Source: an uncultured Eubacteriales bacterium (GTDB lineage Bacteria; Bacillota; Clostridia; Oscillospirales; CAG-272). From it: a stretch of DNA of 5,553 bases. The notes under the pieces are model-generated. The model was not told the origin of the DNA, did not search any database, and saw only the letters and a program-made list of their open reading frames with translations. The stretch covers positions 1-5,553 of the forward strand of contig CAKSJC010000128.1 in the NCBI GenBank assembly GCA_934462885.1, in the 5' to 3' direction. The translations under genes and the position numbers were made by a program. Positions 1-5,137 of this stretch are shown piece by piece; positions within the stretch are counted from its first letter, which is position 1; each line of letters begins with the position of its first letter.

Positions 1-8
1 GATATAGA

Positions 9-45
9 AAAGAGGAAGCTCTTTTTAATAAAGAGCTTCCTCTTT
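9..45. terminator. Strong rho-independent terminator, probably bidirectional
   Basis: Two perfectly complementary 16-base arms lie at 9-24 and 30-45 around a 5-base loop. The core of each arm is GC-containing (GAGGAAGCTC) and the ends are AAA/TTT. Read leftward, the hairpin follows the stop codon of the membrane-protein gene by about 20 bases and its 3' arm runs into TTTTC. Because the arms are symmetric, A-rich on one side and T-rich on the other, it could also stop transcripts arriving from the left. The gene on its left is outside the window. Confidence 0.88.
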
Positions 46-65
46 CGTTTGTTTTGGTATTATCA

Positions 66-860
66 TTACAGTACTTCGCCTGCAGCTTCGGCAGCCTTTT
101 CAGCTTCAATTTTTGCTCTGAATTCAGCGCGTCTGACAGCGGCTTCTTCAGCTCTCTTTGCAAGCTCTTTTTGTCTTGTTACGATAGCACGTGAAATTTG
201 GTCGCAGTACTTATCTATATCCGCACCGTAATCAACGCACATCTCAAGTGCGGGAGTACCGTCGCTTTTGAGTATTCTGAAAACGTGGTACTTAACGTCG
301 ATTTTGCGATCCTTTTTTGTATAGCTATAAATCTTTTCTTCAACCTCGGCGTGGTCAAGCTCGTTGAAATAGAAAGAAGCAGTTGTTTCTTCATCTATGC
401 TCTGATCTATGAGAGAAAAACGTCTCGTATAAACAAACATTTTTTCACTTGTGAAAATGAGGTTTGTTCCAACAAAGTAATTTGTTCTATGTACGCCGTC
501 TTTTCCTTTTTTGTAGTAGAAAGGCTGTTCTTTTGCTTCAAAGTCATAACCTCTTAAGTTAATTGGCTTGAGCATTTTAAGAAATTTGCTTTCATAAACT
601 TCAAATTTCTTTTCTGATTTTTCCTGAAGGTCTTTTATTCTTTCCTTAGCCTGGAATTCGAGGTCAGTATCAGTTGACATACCGCCGGAGGCAAAAACAA
701 CAGTCGCAAGTCCTACGATGACAACAAAAATCGCGGGGACTCTGAGAGAACCTCCTATTGCGAACAGAATAACGCCTGCTAAAGTAATTACCCAGCCGAT
801 AACAGCCGGAATGGATATCGGCGGAGCAGTGAAATACTTCAGATTTCTTTTGGTTTCCAT
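66..860 (-). CDS. Hypothetical membrane protein: two-helix hairpin, coiled coil, possible PH-like domain
   Basis: I do not recognise this 264-residue protein. Two hydrophobic segments at about residues 15-37 and 41-59 (ends rich in Gly) should form a membrane hairpin, leaving both termini on the same side, most likely the cytosol. Residues 62-98 are charged and helical (coiled-coil-like). Residues 125-227 alternate short hydrophobic strands and end in an amphipathic helix, a layout that resembles bacterial PH-like domains; this is inference, not a motif match. Residues 228-264 are an Ala/Glu/Arg-rich helix. There is no signal peptidase site, catalytic signature or cysteine cluster. An upstream in-frame ATG exists at 866, but GGGAG at 870-874 is only 2 bases from it and 9 from the ATG at 860, so I start at 860. 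The gene has its own promoter (925-953) and terminator (9-45), which suggests a monocistronic unit. Confidence 0.8.
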   Translation of the reverse strand: METKRNLKYFTAPPISIPAVIGWVITLAGVILFAIGGSLRVPAIFVVIVGLATVVFASGGMSTDTDLEFQAKERIKDLQEKSEKKFEVYESKFLKMLKPINLRGYDFEAKEQPFYYKKGKDGVHRTNYFVGTNLIFTSEKMFVYTRRFSLIDQSIDEETTASFYFNELDHAEVEEKIYSYTKKDRKIDVKYHVFRILKSDGTPALEMCVDYGADIDKYCDQISRAIVTRQKELAKRAEEAAVRRAEFRAKIEAEKAAEAAGEVL

Positions 861-885
861 ATACATTTCTCCCGATTAGCTGATT

Positions 886-912
886 ATAATGTTAAGATAA
901 CTACAACATTAT
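886..912. repeat. 8-bp inverted repeat in the leader of the membrane-protein gene
   Basis: ATAATGTT at 886-893 and AACATTAT at 905-912 are perfect inverted copies separated by 11 bases. They lie between the predicted transcription start and the ribosome site. They could form a weak leader hairpin or an operator half-site pair. The arms are AT-rich, so chance occurrence is possible in this AT-rich leader. Confidence 0.4.
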
Positions 913-924
913 TTTATATATGTT

Positions 925-953
925 ATGATATCACAAAAAGTGCTGTATGTCAA
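925..953 (-). promoter_or_regulatory. Sigma-A type promoter for the membrane-protein gene
   Basis: Reading leftward, a perfect -35 TTGACA (948-953) is followed by a 17-base spacer and TATCAT (925-930), five of six matches to the -10 consensus. The predicted transcript start is near 918, giving a 5' leader of about 58 bases before the ATG at 860. Confidence 0.82.
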
Positions 954-1135
954 GACAAAACGATTCTAAAATGACATTTGAACAGGGCGGCTGTGGTTTT
1001 AAGAATGCCTTACGGGAATATTGACGCTTTCCGACTCATCAGCGTTACCGATCGAAAAGGCGCTCGGAACGAGAACGATTACAAATGACAGCTGTATTCT
1101 GATTTATCAACATCGGATTTTCATTGACGTAAACC
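954..1135. other. Unassigned intergenic stretch, no gene seen
   Basis: This is the part of the 861-1178 gap not explained by the flanking promoter and terminator. Its base composition from about 980 to 1090 is richer in G and C than the AT-rich promoter regions nearby. I find no open frame with a ribosome site, only a 17-codon ATG frame at 971-1024 without one. Local foldings are short: 4-bp stems such as CTCG/CGAG near 1063-1073 and ACGC/GCGT at 1024-1045. It could be a decayed gene fragment, an unidentified small RNA or plain spacer. Confidence 0.4.
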
Positions 1136-1162
1136 AAAAAACCACCCGTTTGACGAGTGGTT
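1136..1162 (-). terminator. Rho-independent terminator of ackA
   Basis: Reading leftward, AACCACTCG (1154-1162) pairs with CGGGTGGTT (1140-1148) over 9 base pairs with one T-G wobble around a 5-base loop, and the 3' arm runs into six T residues. It begins 16 bases past the ackA stop codon. The opposite strand reads through the same stem (with one C-A mismatch) into TTTTGATTTT, so weak activity in the other direction is possible. Confidence 0.9.
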
Positions 1163-1178
1163 TTGATTTTAACTTGAA

Positions 1179-2393
1179 TTATTTTTTGAGTCCGCGAACG
1201 ATCTCTTCTGTATCGGAAGCTATCATAAGCTCTTCGTTTGTGGGAAGAACGTAAACCTTAACTTTTGAATCTGGAACCGAGATCTCAACGGTGTTCGGCT
1301 GGTGATGTACCTTTGCGTTAAGTTCACGGTCGATCTTTATGCCGAAGTAATCCATGTCCGCACAGGCACGTTCTCTAAGTTCGGGGTTGTTTTCGCCCAT
1401 TCCCGCCGTCCATACGATAGCGTCAAGACCGTTCATGGCAGCTGTATAAGAACCTATAAATTTCTTTATCTGGTAAGCGAGAGTAGATGCGGCAAGGTAA
1501 GCTCTTTTATCTCCTTTGAGAATAGCGGCTTCGATATCACGGCTATCGGAAGAGATGCCGGAAATGCCGAGGAATCCGCATTTTTTATTCATGTATTCGC
1601 TCATTTCAGCGGGTGTGAAGTTCTCTTTTTCCATGATGTAGGGAACAATAGCGGGGTCGATTGAACCGCAACGAGTACCCATAAGCACTCCGTCAAGGGG
1701 AGTAAAGCCCATTGAGGTGTCAATGCACTTTCCTCCGCGTACTGCGGAAATTGAGGATCCGTTTCCTATGTGGCAGGTGATGATTTTTGTTTCTTCAAGC
1801 GGTTTGTCGAGAAGCTTAGCCATCTCACGCGCAACATAACGGTGAGAAGTTCCGTGAGCACCGTAACGGCGAATGTGATACTTTTCATACATATCGTAAG
1901 AGATGCCGTACATATAAGCTTGCTCCGGCATGGTCTGATGGAATGCGGTATCAAAAACGAGAACCTGCGGTTTATCGGGCATTACGGCGAGACATCCCTT
2001 GATACCCATGATATGAGCGCCTGTGTGGAGCGGAGCGAAATCACGACAGAGTTCGAGTTTTTCCAAAACTTCATCATTAAGAAGAACTGACTGGAAGAAG
2101 TAAGGACCGCCGTGGACTACTCTGTGACCGACAGCTTCGATTTCGTTCATATCGGATATAACTCCGGTTTCGGGATCTGTGAGATACTTAATTACTATCT
2201 CGGTCGCAACGGCGTGATCGGGCATCGGAATATCGCACTTGATTTTTTCTCCGTCTTCGCCTTTTCTGTGTTCGATTCTACCGTCAATACCGATTCGTTC
2301 GCAGATACCCTTAGCAAGAACAGAACTTGTCAAGGTATCAAAAAGCTGATATTTCAACGAAGATGAACCGGCATTTACAACTAATACTTTCAT
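1179..2393 (-). CDS. ackA: Acetate kinase
   Basis: Acetate kinase (ASKHA fold, cytosolic) interconverts acetyl phosphate + ADP and acetate + ATP, the last energy-yielding step of acetate fermentation when coupled to phosphotransacetylase. The 404-residue product is full length for the family. Visible landmarks are the N-terminal VNAGSSSLKY (Asn7, phosphate site), GHRVVHGG with Arg91, FDTAFH with Asp147, YGAHGTSH with the catalytic-position His179, the nucleotide-loop segment HIGNGSS, TAGMGEN, and a C-terminal PTNEELMIA with the conserved Glu. The family usually has Phe where this protein has Ala178. The start is supported by GAGGAG at 2404-2409, ten bases upstream, and by homology at the N-terminus. 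No pta gene lies beside it: the downstream neighbour is the unknown membrane protein, beyond a strong terminator. It is transcribed divergently from tmcAL, so it appears to form a single-gene transcript. Confidence 0.98.
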   Translation of the reverse strand: MKVLVVNAGSSSLKYQLFDTLTSSVLAKGICERIGIDGRIEHRKGEDGEKIKCDIPMPDHAVATEIVIKYLTDPETGVISDMNEIEAVGHRVVHGGPYFFQSVLLNDEVLEKLELCRDFAPLHTGAHIMGIKGCLAVMPDKPQVLVFDTAFHQTMPEQAYMYGISYDMYEKYHIRRYGAHGTSHRYVAREMAKLLDKPLEETKIITCHIGNGSSISAVRGGKCIDTSMGFTPLDGVLMGTRCGSIDPAIVPYIMEKENFTPAEMSEYMNKKCGFLGISGISSDSRDIEAAILKGDKRAYLAASTLAYQIKKFIGSYTAAMNGLDAIVWTAGMGENNPELRERACADMDYFGIKIDRELNAKVHHQPNTVEISVPDSKVKVYVLPTNEELMIASDTEEIVRGLKK

Positions 2394-2420
2394 TTAAAAA
2401 AGTCTCCTCTTTTTTATAAA

Positions 2421-2449
2421 TTGACATTTTAATTAAAATTGGATATAAT
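2421..2449 (+). promoter_or_regulatory. Perfect-consensus sigma-A promoter for tmcAL
   Basis: TTGACA at 2421-2426 and TATAAT at 2444-2449 are separated by exactly 17 bases, matching the full housekeeping consensus at all twelve positions. The predicted start is near 2456, giving a leader of roughly 60 bases before the tmcAL ATG at 2519. Confidence 0.85.
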
Positions 2450-2452
2450 AAC

Positions 2453-2481
2453 ATTATATATTATTACTTGTAGAAAAACAA
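2453..2481 (-). promoter_or_regulatory. Probable ackA promoter overlapping the tmcAL promoter region
   Basis: On the minus strand TATAAT (2453-2458) is preceded, across a 17-base spacer, by TTGTTT (2476-2481), a poor -35 (three of six). The -10 is perfect. Its -10 box sits three bases from the -10 box of the opposite promoter, so both could not easily be occupied by polymerase at once. The predicted ackA leader is about 53 bases. Because the region is very AT-rich, the exact boxes are less certain than for the plus-strand promoter. Confidence 0.55.
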
Positions 2482-2482
2482 G
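2467..2482. repeat. Short inverted repeat in the ackA-tmcAL control region
   Basis: CTTGT (2467-2471) and ACAAG (2478-2482) form a 5-bp inverted repeat with a 6-base spacer. It covers the weak -35 of the proposed ackA promoter and the early leader of tmcAL. It could be an operator or a chance hairpin; it is too short to decide. Confidence 0.25.
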
Positions 2483-2518
2483 ATATTTCAAAGAGTTTGT
2501 CGAAAGAACCATAAAAAT

Positions 2519-3643
2519 ATGAGAATAAACGCAATAATTTGTGAATTTAACCCAATACACAAAGGGCATCTTTTTTTAATACAAAACGCACGAAAAATCT
2601 GCAAAGAGGATGAGCTGTTCATCGGGATCATGAGCGGAAATTTTCTTGAAAGAGGAACGCCAGCAGTTTACGATAAATACGCGAGAGCGCGTGCGGCCGT
2701 ATACTGCGGGTTTGACGCTGTATTTGAGCTTCCGTTCCCTTGGTCTTGCGCCGGAGCCGAATCATTCGGCATGGCAGGGGTATATCTTGCAGCATCTCTC
2801 GGAGCGGACAGGCTTTTTTTCGGATCGGAAAGCGGAGACATTTCTTTGATAGAAAAAGCCGCTTTTGTTAAGTCGCACAAAAAGTTTCACGAGACGTCAG
2901 CTGAGGCAGAGAAGCGAATGAGAGACAAGGGCAGCGCTGCGGTATTCGATGAGGCGATGAGGCAAAACGGGATAGAAGATCTTCTTTTTGCAAACGATAA
3001 GCTTGGGTGCGAATATGTACGTTTCGGAAAAAAATTCGGTATACTCGATTTTGTAGCTGTAAAACGTGATGCGTCCGCAAAAAGCGCAGGCGAACTGAGA
3101 AAGATGATATTCTCAAGCAGTATCGCTTCGTGCAAAGATCATATTCCGAATAGATCGTATGAACTGTTTTCAAATCTGATTCCGCTTTCTGAAGATAAAT
3201 ACAACGATATACTTTTCAATCATTGCAGGCTATATGTTCGCGAAAACGAGAAAAACGAACTTTTACGATATGCCGCGGGCATTGCGGCGAAAACGAAAAA
3301 CGGTGAAGAGTTTATAAAAGATCTTCCGACAAAAAAATATACGAGAGCAAGAATGAGGCGTGAGATACTTTTTTCTATTCTCGGGATTGCTCACGGTGAG
3401 ATTAGTGAACCTCCGGGCTACACGCTTCTTTTAGCATGCGGAAAACATGGCAGAGAATACCTGGCGGAGGTGAGAAAAAAAGTTATATTTCCGATAATAA
3501 CAAAGCCCGCCGATTTCGACAGGCTTAATTATAACGCTGTAACGCAGTACAAATTTCTTTTATCGTCTGACAGGCTATACGCGCTGTGTGCGGGTGAGCG
3601 AGCAGACGAATATATGAAAAAGCATCCGTTTATTATTGACTGA
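2519..3643 (+). CDS. tmcAL: tRNA(Met) cytidine acetate ligase (TmcAL, YlbM family)
   Basis: TmcAL activates acetate with ATP to acetyl-AMP and transfers the acetyl group to the wobble cytidine (C34) of elongator tRNA-Met, giving N4-acetylcytidine. It differs from the acetyl-CoA-dependent TmcA. The 374-residue protein starts with ICEFNPIHKGH, containing the nucleotidyltransferase HxGH motif at residues 14-17, followed by IMSGNFLERG (37-46), FELP (69-72), FGSE (101-104), NDKLGCEY (159-166), and a C-terminal RNA-contact-like TKKYTRARMRR (271-281). It is shorter than the roughly 400 residues common in the family: the segment between KR (182-183) and the ELRK motif (192-195) is contracted. Glu44 replaces the usual Gln of the QRG motif. 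No good ribosome site precedes the ATG (only GAAAG, 12 bases away), but the N-terminal alignment fixes the start. It is divergent from ackA and convergent with the metG operon. Confidence 0.93.
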   Translation: MRINAIICEFNPIHKGHLFLIQNARKICKEDELFIGIMSGNFLERGTPAVYDKYARARAAVYCGFDAVFELPFPWSCAGAESFGMAGVYLAASLGADRLFFGSESGDISLIEKAAFVKSHKKFHETSAEAEKRMRDKGSAAVFDEAMRQNGIEDLLFANDKLGCEYVRFGKKFGILDFVAVKRDASAKSAGELRKMIFSSSIASCKDHIPNRSYELFSNLIPLSEDKYNDILFNHCRLYVRENEKNELLRYAAGIAAKTKNGEEFIKDLPTKKYTRARMRREILFSILGIAHGEISEPPGYTLLLACGKHGREYLAEVRKKVIFPIITKPADFDRLNYNAVTQYKFLLSSDRLYALCAGERADEYMKKHPFIID

Positions 3644-3681
3644 GAAACGCGATAAAATTACCTTTTGATGGGAATCTTTCA

Positions 3682-4278
3682 TCACATATACTCGCGGATT
3701 CTGAAACCTGCTCCGATCTCCGCAGCTATCTGAGCACATCGTTCAATATCGGAATCGGGTATAGTTTTTTCAATCACGGTAAATATTACTTTTGGAACAT
3801 ATTTTACAATTTCGCGGGCAAATTTCATAATACCTATAAAAGTGTCGTCTCCGAATTTTGGGTGGCAAAGTTTCATGTATGTATCGGAGTCTGCGGCGTT
3901 AAGACTTATGGACACAACGTCGACAAGTCCCTTGAAAAGCGGCGGAGTGTCCTCATTCAAAATGAGTGAAGATTGACCGTTGGTGTTTACTCTGATTTTT
4001 GTCGTGGTGACTTCGCGCAACGTTCTGCAAACTGCAAGCATATCGTAAAGCCGACAGGTCGGCTCTCCGTAGCCGCAGAACACTATTTCATCAAACTGGT
4101 CGAGCTTGTAAGCGGAAAGATCTGCGATGATTTCCTGAAATGTAGGTTCTCGTTCAAGCTTAAGGTTTACAAAAGGCTCTGTTACAGCATGATCGCGTAT
4201 ACAGAACTCGCAGCGGTTTGTACAGTGATTTGTGATATTCACGTACAAACTGTTTTTTATTACGTATGTTATAACCAT
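3682..4278 (-). CDS. TatD-linked radical SAM protein
   Basis: This 198-residue protein is a compact radical SAM enzyme. Cys19, Cys23 and Cys26 in NHCTNRCEFC form the CxxxCxxC motif that binds the [4Fe-4S] cluster used to cleave S-adenosylmethionine. FCGYGEP (67-73) corresponds to the SAM-contacting GGEP motif, and VNTNGQS and VSISLNA are typical later barrel strands. It matches the small family found beside tatD genes in Firmicutes; its substrate is unknown to me. Length suits that family, which lacks C-terminal extra cluster domains. The frame is open further upstream with ATGs at 4311 and 4290, but GGAGGAG at 4282-4288 is ideally placed for the ATG at 4278, and the family begins at this point (ITYVIKNSLYVNIT). 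It lies 61 bases after tatD on the same strand with no terminator between, so it should be the last gene of the metG-tatD operon. Confidence 0.9.
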   Translation of the reverse strand: MVITYVIKNSLYVNITNHCTNRCEFCIRDHAVTEPFVNLKLEREPTFQEIIADLSAYKLDQFDEIVFCGYGEPTCRLYDMLAVCRTLREVTTTKIRVNTNGQSSLILNEDTPPLFKGLVDVVSISLNAADSDTYMKLCHPKFGDDTFIGIMKFAREIVKYVPKVIFTVIEKTIPDSDIERCAQIAAEIGAGFRIREYM

Positions 4279-4280
4279 AT

Positions 4281-4309
4281 TCTCCTCCATGCGTTCACGA
4301 ATGTGAAGC
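4281..4309 (-). promoter_or_regulatory. Strong ribosome site of the radical SAM gene with a hairpin just upstream
   Basis: Reading leftward, GCTTCAC (4303-4309) can pair with GTGAACGC (4291-4298) around the loop ATTC, with one bulged base, and is followed almost at once by GGAGGAGA (4281-4288) and the ATG at 4278. The ribosome site decides the start codon. The 5-bp core TTCAC/GTGAA is perfect. Whether the hairpin affects translation or marks an RNA processing point is unknown. Confidence 0.5.
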
Positions 4310-4339
4310 AAAAAGAATTTTAAATTGCGTGAAGTTTGT

Positions 4340-5137
4340 TTATTTTATACCGAATAAGCGGCAAGCGTTACGGTACGTGAGTTCAGCTATATATTCGGGA
4401 GTAGTGCCTCTAAGTTCGGCGAGCGCTGCGCAGATATAATTCAGATAGCCGGAGTAGTTTATTTCTCCTCTGTGCGGATGCGGCGTGAGGTACGGTGAAT
4501 CCGTTTCTATAAGGAGCATCTCGTCAGGTATTATGCGGGCGGCTTCTTTTATTTTAGGCGCGTTTTTATAGGTAACGGGGCCGGAAAATGAGATATACCA
4601 TCCATCTGATGAAAGTTGTCTGGCGATTTCGGCGCTTCCGCTGAAACTGTGGATAACTCCGTTTGAATAAGAACTTTTTCTTAAAAGATCGACAGTATCC
4701 GATATAGCGTCTCTCGTGTGGATTATTACGGGAAGCGATTTCTTCCGCGCGATTTCTATCTGAGCATTGAAAAAATACTTTTGTCTTTCTTTATCCGTAC
4801 CGTCGTAGTGATAATCGAATCCTATCTCACCTATCGACACGACTTTTTTACTTGATGAAGCAAGACGGTCGATTTCGGACAGCGCACCTGTGATATCGCT
4901 TTCCGAGATATTTTGGGCATCTGAGGGGTGGATTCCGACTGCGGCGAATATAAAATCGAATTTTTCCGCGATAGCTATGGAATGCTCGGAAGTTTCGATG
5001 TTTGATCCTACGTTTATAATACGAGAGACTCCGCTCATGCGAGATTTTTTTATTGCTTCTTCTCCTCCGCCGACAAACTCCGCCTCAAAACGAGGGTCGT
5101 CGTAATGTGCGTGGGAGTCGAAAAAATTATTGTTCAT
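4340..5137 (-). CDS. tatD: TatD family metal-dependent hydrolase (deoxyribonuclease)
   Basis: TatD proteins are cytosolic TIM-barrel metallohydrolases; characterised members have metal-dependent 3'-5' exonuclease or DNase activity. The 265-residue length is standard. All expected metal ligands are visible: His9 and His11 in DSHAHYDD, Glu104 in IGEIGFDYHY, His140 in PVIIHTRDA, His163 in VIHSFSGS, and Asp213 in IETDSPYLTPHPHRG. The ATG shares one base with the metG stop codon (TAATG), so translation is probably coupled to metG; a weak GGAG sits 13 bases upstream inside metG. The metG-tatD order is common in Firmicutes. Paralogues (YcfH, YabD) are hard to separate from sequence alone, so the symbol is at family level. 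Confidence 0.95.
   Translation of the reverse strand: MNNNFFDSHAHYDDPRFEAEFVGGGEEAIKKSRMSGVSRIINVGSNIETSEHSIAIAEKFDFIFAAVGIHPSDAQNISESDITGALSEIDRLASSSKKVVSIGEIGFDYHYDGTDKERQKYFFNAQIEIARKKSLPVIIHTRDAISDTVDLLRKSSYSNGVIHSFSGSAEIARQLSSDGWYISFSGPVTYKNAPKIKEAARIIPDEMLLIETDSPYLTPHPHRGEINYSGYLNYICAALAELRGTTPEYIAELTYRNACRLFGIK

Noticed and set aside
198..557. 119-codon plus-strand frame with Cys/Phe-rich translation.
   Set aside because: Antisense shadow of the membrane-protein gene, which has a promoter, ribosome site and terminator on the other strand.
971..1024. 17-codon ATG frame on the plus strand.
   Set aside because: No ribosome site and no promoter nearby; composition gives no support.
1023..1046. 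On the minus strand, CTGATGAGTCGGAAAGC resembles the hammerhead ribozyme core (CUGAUGA ... GAAA).
   Set aside because: Only GUCG separates the two core boxes, leaving no room for stem II, and no matching cleavage-site strand or stems I and III are evident. The 4-bp ACGC/GCGT pairing is chance-level.
1021..1254. 77-codon plus-strand frame.
   Set aside because: It begins with TTG without a ribosome site, runs across the ackA terminator and into the antisense of the ackA 3' end, and has no recognisable protein features.
1302..2366. Several plus-strand frames of 84-120 codons.
   Set aside because: All are antisense to ackA, whose motifs are complete on the minus strand.
2646..3173. Alternative frames on both strands within this region.
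   Set aside because: They lie within the tmcAL coding frame, which carries the family motifs throughout.
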